The translations under genes and the position numbers were made by a program. A stretch of 64,000 nucleotides of DNA from Cladobotryum mycophilum (lineage: Eukaryota; Ascomycota; Sordariomycetes; Hypocreales; Hypocreaceae). Location of the stretch: assembly GCA_036429605.1 (NCBI GenBank), contig CM071589.1:4774001-4838000 (forward strand), in the 5' to 3' direction. Shown here one piece after another: positions 12,288 to 21,640 of the stretch. A model generated the notes under the pieces. That model was given only the letters and a program-made list of their open reading frames with translations. It did no database searches and was not told the DNA's origin. How positions within the stretch are numbered: the stretch's first letter is position 1; each line of letters starts with the position of its first letter.

Positions 12288-14798
12288 TTAGAGCGGAGGT
12301 AGCTCTTCTCTGCATATTGGACACTGTAGTCGGAATCGCATCCAACCTTCTAGGCATGCTGTATGGAAAATATGCCGGCATGGAGTCACCATGTACATCC
12401 TCCTAGTGAATACACTGGCAACGTTTGTGTCATCGCCTCCAGCTCTGACGACGGGCACTTCTAGAAGCTCCCTGCAGATGGCGCAGTCAATCGCACGAAG
12501 ACCGCCCCCGCGGCCTTTATCTTCACTACTTCGTCCGCGCTCCGTAGAGGGACTCTCTTCTCCCAGCCCGATGGGCAAACCCCCGGCCTCGATGTTATCC
12601 TCGCGGAGAACGGGGTGGTAATCCCAAGCGTCGGGAGTCCAGCCGGCTGGAATGCCAAACCTCGGGCCTACGGCATCCTGCGTCGCCAAGACGAGGATCT
12701 GCAACCACACCCAGACCACCAGCACGGCAAAGGCGCGGCGGTCGGTCCGAGCATAGGCAAAGTTATCGGGCTTGACCCAAAAGTATGCGAGGGGTAGGAG
12801 GCGCAAGACGGACTGGCCAATGACAAACTGCCACTTCAGTGCGCGGCGGCAGTTGCGGATGACGTTTCTGTAGATCTGGGGCACCCAGAGGGAGAGGTAT
12901 GCGAATGCGCAGAGGTTCATGAAGTAGCCGCGGACGTTGGCGTACCACGTGGAGGATGATATGGCGAGGAAGCTGATGCAAAGAGAGAGGAGGATGAAGC
13001 GGCCGATGATGGACTGGAATGTTTGCGTCTGTGGGGGAGGGGGCGCGGCGGGTGGTCTCCCTGCTGCTGTGATGGTAGAACCCGGTACAGCAGATGCGCC
13101 GTCTGCAATCCCAGAGTTGGCGGTTTGCTCTGTAACGGGGGGTAAAGGGGCTCCACGCCCAGCTGTGACAGGGGCAGGCAAGAGTGGCCCGGTGCCAGTT
13201 CGGTCTGGAGTCAGGGGCGCTGAAGAAGTCAAGCTTGTGCTGCCGCTGTTGGCAGTCCCTGCATCCTGGCCGCCCTGTCGATGAGAGCGAGTTGGTGTCT
13301 GGACCTCGTGAATCTTGGCCAAGAAACTGCCGCCAATCGTCATGGATAAAAACGCCGCAAACATGAGTGCTAGTGTCGGTAGAAACGTAGCAGCCGCGGA
13401 AGAAACCCAAGTCGCGGCGGCGGTAAACGTCATGCCATCGACGATGACCATGATACTAGTAGTGCCAAAGCTGACCCTCCCCAGTGTCGAGGGCGTAAAG
13501 GTTTCTTTCATCTGGTTCTTAAGCAGATAGACCTGACCGAATACTACCACGGCATAGACGAGGAGCCACGTCTTGATTTCATAAATGTGAACCTCCGTCT
13601 TCATACCCACGAGATGCCTACCCTCACCTGGCGGGAACTCGGGTGGTCCCTTTGACTCAAGGAAGAAAGCACAGTCTGGTGAGTACAGAACTGTTGACAT
13701 CTGCAGCTTGGGGATAACACGGATAGGTACCCCTTGCGGTGACTCTAGCTCGGACTCGATAGAGTTGATAACGTCTATCATTGTCTCTCCCTTGGAGCGT
13801 GGCTTGGAATTTGGCCAGGTGGGTGGGTGAATCTGAGCGTACAGGATGAACTCGCAGTGGGGGGTAGGATTAGCCGTGTAAATGGGACTGTCCATATCAG
13901 AATTCCACGGCATGCTCTGGTCGACGAATACGTTCTTTTCCTTTTCTGATATCACGCGGGCAAGTGTCTGGTTCAGCAGCCACTGGCTAGACTGAAAGAA
14001 ATCAGGACCTGGGGTAAGATGTGGTAGACCAAAGATGCCCTCAAACTTCTCGCTGGTAGTGGTCAAGATCACGACGCCTTGCCGTGGCCAATGAACACCC
14101 CATAATCTCATGTCCCAGTTAAGACCGGAGCCTTTAGTATCCTCAATCGTCACTACTCCCTTGACATTACGTATCAAGCCCCCAGATAGAGGACTCTGAT
14201 CCACTGGGAGTTGCTCATGGTGGGCCACTGTCTTATTCCCTTCCAGGCGCAATAGAATCCTGCCAGTGTCCCCGGTCATGTTTCGAGCCCAGTCAGTGTG
14301 GTGTCCAATCCAGTCCATGGATGGCACGCTCTTGCTAAGGTTATAGCTATCATATGTGCGAGCCACCGATCCTGGACGACGAACCCATTCTCCAAGCAGC
14401 GTACCCGAGGTGTTGACCCAAAGGGGCTCGCCTTCAGCGACTTCCCAGAGCCATTGTCCCCCCACCGGCGGGATGGCATGACGACTGAGCTGGAGCCCTC
14501 TGTCTCGGAACCGGCCCAAGTCCTCCCATGCAAACCCGTCCTCTTCCCGGAAACCAGTCAAGTTGACGTATTTGGCGTCACCCGCATGACCACCTTCCTC
14601 CACCAATTGTTGAGGGGCAAAGTCCCCCCATCGAGTCTGGTTCAGCGCATCGAGTGCATCGTGGTATCTCTCGAGTCGCTCGGTGACGAGGTCTGATAAA
14701 GCCAGCGATTGGCCTTGGTATTCGCCCTCGGGGAATATGAGCCAGATGAGGAACAAGACGAAGAGGAACGCGGCAGCGGGGTGTTGCGTCTGAGGCAT
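12288..14798 (-). CDS. dscA: Dsc E3 ubiquitin ligase complex subunit 1 (Tul1/DscA-type RING membrane ligase)
   Basis: Catalytic RING subunit of the Golgi/endosomal Dsc complex, which ubiquitinates membrane proteins and, in fission yeast and Aspergillus, is needed to activate SREBP transcription factors (established for the family). Single exon, 836 aa. Seen: an N-terminal hydrophobic segment (AFLFVLFLIWLIF, about residues 9-22), a lumenal region of about 370 residues with several N-glycosylation sequons, then a block of transmembrane helices (about 410-690) interrupted by a Pro/Ala/Gly/Thr-rich loop. The C-terminal RING-H2 has CAIC, PCRHIFHTAC and QCPIC, ending 5 residues before the C-terminus. 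All eight zinc ligands are present. Architecture and length match Tul1/Dsc1. It is divergent from HSBP1, which starts 850 bp away. Confidence 0.95.
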   Translation of the reverse strand: MPQTQHPAAAFLFVLFLIWLIFPEGEYQGQSLALSDLVTERLERYHDALDALNQTRWGDFAPQQLVEEGGHAGDAKYVNLTGFREEDGFAWEDLGRFRDRGLQLSRHAIPPVGGQWLWEVAEGEPLWVNTSGTLLGEWVRRPGSVARTYDSYNLSKSVPSMDWIGHHTDWARNMTGDTGRILLRLEGNKTVAHHEQLPVDQSPLSGGLIRNVKGVVTIEDTKGSGLNWDMRLWGVHWPRQGVVILTTTSEKFEGIFGLPHLTPGPDFFQSSQWLLNQTLARVISEKEKNVFVDQSMPWNSDMDSPIYTANPTPHCEFILYAQIHPPTWPNSKPRSKGETMIDVINSIESELESPQGVPIRVIPKLQMSTVLYSPDCAFFLESKGPPEFPPGEGRHLVGMKTEVHIYEIKTWLLVYAVVVFGQVYLLKNQMKETFTPSTLGRVSFGTTSIMVIVDGMTFTAAATWVSSAAATFLPTLALMFAAFLSMTIGGSFLAKIHEVQTPTRSHRQGGQDAGTANSGSTSLTSSAPLTPDRTGTGPLLPAPVTAGRGAPLPPVTEQTANSGIADGASAVPGSTITAAGRPPAAPPPPQTQTFQSIIGRFILLSLCISFLAISSSTWYANVRGYFMNLCAFAYLSLWVPQIYRNVIRNCRRALKWQFVIGQSVLRLLPLAYFWVKPDNFAYARTDRRAFAVLVVWVWLQILVLATQDAVGPRFGIPAGWTPDAWDYHPVLREDNIEAGGLPIGLGEESPSTERGRSSEDKGRGGGLRAIDCAICRELLEVPVVRAGGDDTNVASVFTRRMYMVTPCRHIFHTACLEGWMRFRLQCPICREELPPL

Positions 14799-15647
14799 GC
14801 TGCCTGTTCGGGGGGCCGTCGTTGGTTGTCGCGGCCAACAGGTTGAGCTGCTTATCGTGTCGTCACCATTATTTCACAGTCGGAGACCCCAGGTAGTAAT
14901 AGACTATTCCGAGACAGCCGCAGGGAATGTGGTTATCCCGAACAGTAGTAGTAGTAATAATAATAATAATAAAAAAGGGAGAGAAGGGAAACCGAGAGCG
15001 TTTGCTTGGTCCGAGTGCTTGGTTGATTCAGATACGAGATGCGCAGGTGACGAGACAGGAGAGACAAGCCAAGCCAACCGATGACGGAACCACTAAAAGT
15101 TCTCCAGTGGAGGTTACATTCCCATCGCCATCTAGGGAGGGGGTCGATTGCTGCCAATCGGGAGCGGTCTTGCGGCTTGAACAGCTGGCAACAGTGGGGT
15201 CCGCTCCGCTGTAAGATGCCCAGTAGGGTGCTGTAGGGTTCTGTAATGTTCCAAGAAAGGTTGCAGGTGCTGTGAGGGTAGCATTCCACGGGCCATTCAG
15301 CACCCTTACGCCCTGTAAGTGGCCTATAGATGGCGCTGTAGGGTCATGATCTGTGGCTTGCACCCGCATGCACTGGGACAAACTAAGCCTTGCTAAGCCC
15401 AAAGTCCCAACGTCAAAACATGCCTGCCCTCCCTGCGTGCAGCGTTGCAGCTTCCCCATTTCTCTGTGTCAACCAAAAGAGCCAACACGGACCTATAAAT
15501 TGCATCCTGTCAGTCCTAGACATCCGATCCCTCATTCAAGTAGAAAAAAGGAGATCGTTTTCCTTCTCCCTACTTTGGTTTTGCGCGCAATTCCCATTTA
15601 AATCATCTTCAACATTTATAAACGATTCTTCTTCACAGAAAAAAGCC
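14799..15647. other. Divergent promoter region (dscA / HSBP1)
   Basis: About 850 bp. It contains a TAGTAG/AATAAT simple-sequence patch (14943-14975) near dscA. At about 15200-15345 there are several near-repeats of CTGTAGGGT/GCTGTAGGG (for example 15231, 15328) forming a small degenerate repeat cluster. No coding sequence recognised. Confidence 0.5.
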
Positions 15648-16076
15648 ATGTCCAACCGCGATTCTACCGCTTCTAACCAAGCCACCGTGCGTGTTTCTTC
15701 TTCTTCTTCTACCTGCCATCTTGGAAATGATACCCCGGGCTTTTGATCATGCATAAACACTACAGACACTTTAGATAATGCCCCAAGTGCCCTTCACATG
15801 AGGCATGCTGACTCATTCATTCATCAGGCTTCGGAAGATGGTCGTGCCGATGTCACAGCCGCAGTTGAGGATCTGTTAAACAGTCTGTCCAACAAGTTTG
15901 CCGGAGTCTCATCCGAGATCTTCGCCAAGAGTGGGTGATCATCATTCTTCACGGCGTACCGCCCTATCATACTGACATGTGCATGCAAAGTGGACGAGAT
16001 GTCACGCAGACTCGACAATCTGGAGGCTGCTTTACTAGAGAACAAGAACAAAGACGGCGGCCCTTCAAAGCCATAA
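15648..16076 (+). CDS. Heat shock factor binding protein 1 (HSBP1) homologue
   Basis: Short coiled-coil protein of the HSBP1 family; in animals HSBP1 trimers bind the HSF1 heptad repeats and dampen the heat-shock response, while the fungal role is little studied. Three exons: 15648-15686, 15828-15930 and 15991-16076 (introns 141 and 60 nt), giving 75 aa, the usual family size. The joined protein reads MSNRDSTASNQAT, then ASEDGRADVTAAVEDLLNSL and SNKFAGVSSEIFAKMDEMSRR, then LDNLEAALLENKN. The heptad-spaced Leu/Phe/Ile residues and the SNKF...IFAKMDEMSRRLD core are diagnostic. The second splice join creates the Met of AKMDEM. The gene is too fragmented to show as one long frame and is easily missed. 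Confidence 0.95.
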
Positions 16077-16291
16077 TGTCAATGCATCAAGTTATGGTTA
16101 TTTAGATTACCTTGGTAGGATAGACCAGGGGTCAGATACGGAGTTCAATTGGTATGGATTGTGCCATGATATTCAGCTTGATACCTCGAGTCTAGCTTCA
16201 TACATTTTGACTCTCTATTTTCGCTCGCTTACTTGCTCCTTTACATGACTCGCTTCGTGATTGCTTTCTTATTGTTGAATCCAGCTTTTGC

Positions 16292-17450
16292 TTACAACTC
16301 ATCCTTGTCCTCGGGCTTTTGAGTAAACTTGCGCAAAACATTGGTCTTGCCCTTAATCTCGTCCCGCTTAGCAGGAGCCAGCCCACCCTTGGCCAAGATG
16401 CCCTCAAGTCGAGCGAACTCCTTGGCAACCCAGCCCTCGTTCTGTGTGAGCTTCTCGAAAACACGGAGGTAGTACTCCGCGTACTTCTTCTCTGCAGCCT
16501 CCTTGACAGCGACCGCAATAGTCATGGCCTGAGCAGCAGCCTCGGGAAGCGAGGTACCGGCAACAAACTGCGCAACGATAACATCCAACGGAGCAACAGT
16601 GCCGGCGGTGTCATCAAGATCGCCACCAGGGACACGATGAGTTCCAGCCTTCTCGTTGATGTAAGTCAGCAAGTCCTGCTCGCTTCGGCCATCATCGTAG
16701 GCAATACCCTCCTTGCTGCCGGCAGGGAAGAACTTGATGGTAGGATAGGACTTGACACCCTGTGCCTGAGCGGTAGCCTTGCTATTGGCGCCCTCGGCAT
16801 CAACCTTGGCGATGACAACATTCTCATCATTGGCATAGTCAGTAGCAACAGTCTCCCAAGTAGGAGCAAGGGTCTTGCAGTCTAAACAGACGGTATGATT
16901 AGCAGGTTATAGCAGCCATTAACAGCATTGAGATTGACTTACGACCGCACCAAGGAGCAGTGAAGGCCACCAGGACGTTCTTGTCGCCTCCAATGGTCTT
17001 ATCAAAAGTTTCATCGGTCAAATGAGCAATGCTGCTGGGCAACTCAAGCTTCTTCTTAGATCTAACACCGGTCTTCTCGGTGATGAAGGAAGTCAGACTG
17101 TCGAGATCACGCCCGGACTTGTACTCTTCAGGCTTGTCACTCTTGCCATCAAAGAACTTCAAGGTAGGGAAGCCCTGAATGCCAAATCGCTTGCCCAACT
17201 CTCTCTCAGCATCCGCATCAACCTTGGCAATCTGAACCTTGTCTGAATGTTCAAATGTGGCAGCCAGCTCCTCGTAGATGGGGGCAAGGGTCTTGCAGTG
17301 ACCACACCATGGAGCAAAAAACTCTACAAGAGTGGGCTTTCCGGAAAGGACAACCTTGTCAAAGTTGGAGGGGATGAGATCGAGAACTGCCGACTTGGCA
17401 GCCACGGAGCCGGCCAGGGCAGCGAGCACGAGGCTCTTAATCAAGACCAT
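16292..17450 (-). CDS. tigA: Protein disulfide isomerase with two thioredoxin domains and ERp29-type C-terminal domain, KDEL-terminated
   Basis: ER lumenal oxidoreductase that forms and rearranges disulfides during secretory folding. Exons 17450-16943 and 16881-16292 (61-nt intron), 365 aa. Seen: signal peptide MVLIKSLVLAALAGSVAA (cut near residue 18); thioredoxin domain 1 with APWCGHC (CGHC 49-52); thioredoxin domain 2 with APWCGHC (CGHC 168-171, the intron falling inside the His codon); then a helical domain (about 265-355) with EGWVAKEFARLEGIL, as in ERp29/P5-like D domains; final residues EDKDEL, a canonical ER retrieval signal. This a-a'-D layout matches Aspergillus TigA/ERp38. It shares a 484-bp divergent promoter with the uS14 gene. 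Confidence 0.95.
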
Positions 17451-17738
17451 GGCTATGAATGAGATATTGCTTCAATGTGTAGGATTGTAGATGTAGGATG
17501 TAGATGGCAGCTCGGCAATCAATACCGAGAGCAGATAAGAAAAATAAATAAACGACAATTACGGCTGCAATCAATGCAAAGACCGTACGTAATCAATCTG
17601 GGCAGCAATGCTTTGAAATCAGGAAGAGGACAGTTTGCAAAGCTCGTTATAACTCCAACGGCAGAGCTGCCGATCGTTTAGCAGCGGGGTGTTCGGTGGA
17701 GCCCCACTCAAGCTTCTCAAGCTCCCTTGCAAGGGCCC

Positions 17739-17778
17739 CACGTGATTGATAAGATAGAGTCACGTTCTATATCACGTG
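17739..17778. promoter_or_regulatory. Paired CACGTG boxes in PDI / uS14 divergent promoter
   Basis: Two CACGTG cores, at 17739-17744 and 17773-17778, 34 bp apart and 157-196 bp before the uS14 start. CACGTG is the core bound by Cbf1-type bHLH proteins, which in several ascomycetes sit on ribosomal protein promoters (established for yeasts). Function here is inferred from placement only. Confidence 0.4.
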
Positions 17779-17934
17779 CCACGCACAAATCCGCTATTCG
17801 GGTCATGGCCCGCTTGGCTGGGGCTGTCAACCCTCCAATCGGTTGGTGGTAGGTATCGACAAATTCACACAAAATTTACGCCCACTTCTGCCATCGCGAA
17901 ATCACCCTCCTCCTTCAGCACCACAACCACAATC

Positions 17935-18281
17935 ATGTCTCACGAAAGCGTCTGGAACTCGCGCCCGCGAAACTACGGCAAGGGCTCTCGCAGCTGGTAT
18001 GATTTCCTGAAGCTCTGTTTATTTCGATGAATTATCGAGAATCGCCCAAAAGAAAAAATGAAAAACATCAAGGAATCAGTATGCTAACAGTTTGGTTATA
18101 GCCGTGTCTGCAAGCATACTGCTGGTCTCATCCGCAAGTACGACCTCAACCTGTGCCGTCAATGCTTCCGTGAGAAGGCCAAGGACATCGGCTTCCACAA
18201 GGTGAGCAGCCAACACGAACTCCCAACGAAATATGCATTTGAACTCGACGACTGACATGGTGGGATCTGCAGTACCGATAA
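17935..18281 (+). CDS. RPS29: 40S ribosomal protein uS14 (S29)
   Basis: Small zinc-binding protein of the 40S head near the decoding region. Three exons: 17935-17996, 18102-18201 and 18273-18281 (introns 105 and 71 nt), 56 aa, the normal eukaryotic length. Joined protein: MSHESVWNSRPRNYGKGSRS, then CRVCKHTAGLIRKYDLNLC and RQCFREKAKDIGFHKYR. The zinc ligands CX2C and CX2C are all present. The last exon contributes only Tyr-Arg and the stop codon, a 9-nt coding remnant, so a prediction without splicing would miss the conserved C-terminus. The TATA-less, CACGTG-bearing upstream region is shared with the PDI gene. Confidence 0.97.
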
Positions 18282-18970
18282 ACAACCAACAAAAACTTCC
18301 AAGGGGGACTTAGGGTTTGGCGGAATGCGTGCTGCATATTTTGATGGCCTCGCAAAAAAAGTACTCGGAGGGCGGCCGCTTGGAACCGGAGTTTAATGGA
18401 CTTGCTTGGTTTTGAGGAAAGATCGTGCGTCTGACGAACATCCTCCGAGGATAGACGAATACCATTGCATTGACACAAACGCACATTGGTTCCCGATTTC
18501 TTGCATGCCGACTCGAATTGGTTGAGGACATGAAACTGCGCTTCAAATGTGTGAGGACCTGGTCACGATGTCGTAGGGTGTAGGCATGGCGAGAATCCAC
18601 TCCGTTATGCACCTATTGACACTCGTACCGCAGTGCGGTTCTTCTCGCCCCACGCATTCCATGGTGGTAGTAGTCATACAAGAACAATTAGCATCACCGA
18701 GCGTAAATCAAGGGTACAGATAAAAACTTTTACATTTTTTTGCTGCCTCCCTCCCATGTCCGTCTAAATTACATACATCAAGACAATAGGAAGAAGCAGA
18801 GTGGAGATGTCTAGGCCAACTCTCTCCCATGACTATACATGAGCTCTTTTTGGCTCAGATGAGGGAAACTCGACAAGTTGTACATAGGCGTTATATCGTG
18901 ACCCGCTCAGATTCCAGAGGAAACTCCGTCCCAGTATTTCACGCCAATTTTTTGTTCATAATCCAACCCT
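18282..18970. other. Convergent intergenic between uS14 and EF-Tu genes
   Basis: About 690 bp containing the two 3' UTRs. I looked for box C/D motifs and tRNA-like B boxes because the region is long for a convergent gap, and saw none that were convincing. No coding sequence. Confidence 0.5.
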
Positions 18971-20425
18971 TTACTCGATAATGCGGGTGATCAGACCAGT
19001 GGCCACAGTTCTGCCGCCCTCACGGATGTTGAATCGCTGACCAGCCTCAACAGCATTGGGGTTGGTCATGGTAACAACCATCTCGACGTTGTCACCGGGC
19101 ATGACCATCTTGCTGGAGGAGTCAGGGGTACCCTCAGGGAAAGTCAAGTCAACGGACTCGTCAGAGGTACGCAGGTAAAGCTGAGGGCGGTAGTGCTCGT
19201 GGAAACCAGTGTGGCGGCCACCTTCTTCCTTGGTAAGGACGTAGAGGGAAGAAAGGAACTTCTTGTGAGACTTGACGGTACCGGGCTTGCAGACGACCAT
19301 ACCACGTCGGACATCCTCACGACGGATACCTCGAATAAGAAGACCGGAGTTGTCACCAGCTTGTGACTCATTACAAGACTTCTTGAAAGTCTCAATATCA
19401 GTGACCTTGGTCTTGATGGGATCAAGACCCTTGCCAACCAGCTCGACTTCCTCATCCTTCTTCAGGAGACCACGCTCGACACGGCCAGAAACGACGGTAC
19501 CACGACCGGAGATGGAGAAAACATCCTCAACAGACATGAGGAAGGGCTTGTCCATGTCACGCTCGGGGGTGGGAATCCACTCGTCAACGGCCTTGAGCAA
19601 CTCATCAATCTTCTGCTGACCAATCTCGGGCTTCTGGTTGTTGAGGGCCATCAATGCGGAACCCATGATGACGGGAGTCTCCTCGCCCTCGAAACCGTAG
19701 GTAGAGAGAAGTTCTCGCATCTCCATCTCGACAAGCTCCAACATCTCGGGGTCGTCAATGGCATCAACCTTGTTCACGAAGACAACAATCTTCTGAACAC
19801 CAACCTGACGAGCAAGCAGCAAGTGCTCACGAGTCTGGGGCATCTGACCATCAGAGGCAGCGACGACAATGATAGCACCATCCATGTTGGCAGCACCAGT
19901 AATCATGTTCTTGATGTAATCGGCGTGACCAGGGCAATCGACGTGGGAGTAGTGGCGGTTATCAGTAGAGTATTCGATGTGGGCAGTCGAGATGGTAATA
20001 CCACGCTTTCGCTCTTCGGGGGCCTTGTCGATAGCGCCATATTCAAGGAAGTTGGCGAGACCCTTCTCAGCCTGTCGCTTGGTGATGGCAGCAGAAAGCG
20101 TTGTCTAGGGTACCAAACTGTCAGTCCTGGCGTTGTAAGAGTGAAATCTGACCAAAGTTGGTTACCTTTCCGTGATCGACGTGACCAATGGTACCTAAAT
20201 CAATTTTGTTAGTATTGAAAATGATTGGGATATATCAATATGCATACCAATGTTGACGTGGGGTTTTGTTCGCTCAAAAACAGCGTATGTGCGGGCGATG
20301 TTGAGAACACCAGATGCCGCATTTCTGTTCTTGAGCGCAATTTGAAGTGGGTTGACATTTCCAGCTTTCAAGCCATGTCGTGCGGTCCGCAAAAGCGGCG
20401 CAATTGACCTAAAAGCGGTCGACAT
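18971..20425 (-). CDS. TUF1: Mitochondrial translation elongation factor Tu
   Basis: GTPase that delivers aminoacyl-tRNA to mitochondrial ribosomes. Exons 20425-20248, 20194-20166 (29-nt microexon) and 20104-18971; introns 53 and 61 nt; 446 aa. Residues 1-45 are Arg/Ser/Ala-rich without acidic residues (MSTAFRSIAPLLRTARHGLK), a mitochondrial presequence. The body follows bacterial EF-Tu: KPHVNIGTIGHVDHGKTT (G1, split by both introns), GITISTAHIEY (switch I), DCPGHADY (G3), NKVDAIDD (G4) and GSAL (G5). Domains 2 and 3 follow, ending GGRTVATGLITRIIE. Start at 20425 gives the presequence; an upstream in-frame ATG at 20461 lacks support. It shares a divergent promoter with the gene at 21641. Confidence 0.97.
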
Positions 20426-21640
20426 GTTGCAATTCTGATATTCAAGAATAAACAAACACAAGAAGAAGAAAAAACAGAGGGAGGGGAGGGGTTACAGTAA
20501 CGACAAAAGTCTATCGTTCTGCGACGGCTGGTTCGAAATTTTTCGTGAACCGCCAAGCAAAGAGCTTTCTGGAGTCGACCAGGGTGGGCTGTGAGCGACT
20601 GAGGCGAGTCACGTGATGCCACATACCTGTAGAAAAGCACAACTTCCACCTCGTGCTACCTGCCTTAGTAGTACCTAGAAAACATATAGGTGGCAATATG
20701 TTATGTAAAGCCATGACATGAGAAGATTTCTAATCTAAATTAGATTAGACAATAGCCCTATATTGAATTTGACAACGTGCCTGCGGCTGTCGTGTCATTC
20801 AATTACATGGTATTACGAACGTTGAGGCGGACGAACTGGAGTTGACAGGCATTTGCAGGGGCTTAGTGTCTCATCCTCTCATAGCAAATCAACCCAATTG
20901 AGGCTGACCGCATAAACAATCCAGGCTCCAGACTTGCAGGCTGTATCTGTCCACCACAAAGTACCCCTCATACCTACAACGCTTGAGAATGTATTACCTA
21001 GTAGTTCTATAATCTATCAAATTCGTTCCTTTGTTTCCTTTAAAATACTAGATAACTACCTAGTAATACTATCAAGGAATACTTTACCAGCCTACGGTAC
21101 AATACCTTGCAACATAGCGTTAGACCAGAGCCAGTAGCCTGCAAGCTCCGCCTGGGCAGTGTCCAAACCGCCAAGGATACCTGCTGTAACTGCAGTGGCT
21201 CGCTGTAACCGCTGTAACCCCTCGTCACTCATTGGACCCCTCAGCGGGCCGCCGGTTGCCAACTAACCTCTTTTAAGGCCTCCAGGTTCCACCCACGATG
21301 TCATCTCTTGCTGGCTGTGTCTCGAACCGCAGCATTGACGTCGATTCAATTCTTCTTTCTTCATCCTTCACCGTCTTACAAACAAACTGCTTTCTCCCTT
21401 TTACCGTTGTCACTTGCAACAGCATATCGTGTTTGCTTGTCTGTTGTGTGCTCGGTTCACCATTGAACACTTTTCCCAAAGTCACCAGCCGCCCTCACTG
21501 AATCTAGTTTGTTCGACAAGCTTCTCGCTTTCTGCGGTGCACAGAGTGCTGCTACCTAGCCCTCCGTGGCAGTGCAGTGACAACTTTCCTTTAACTCGAA
21601 ATCATGCCTTCTATCCGAAAATTCACCTAAAAACGACAGC
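20426..21640. other. Divergent promoter region (TUF1 / 21641 gene)
   Basis: About 1.2 kb. It contains TCACGTGA at 20609-20616 on the TUF1 side, a short GCAGTGGCT/CGCTGTAAC repeat patch near 21190-21220, and on the right a probable transcribed leader (from about 21290) with several short upstream ORFs, including an 8-codon one at 21604. No independent gene recognised. Confidence 0.5.
20609..20616. promoter_or_regulatory. TCACGTGA palindrome upstream of TUF1
   Basis: A perfect 8-bp palindrome containing the CACGTG core, about 185 bp before the TUF1 start codon. See the uS14 and uL4 promoters for the same core at comparable distances. Regulatory role inferred. Confidence 0.35.
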
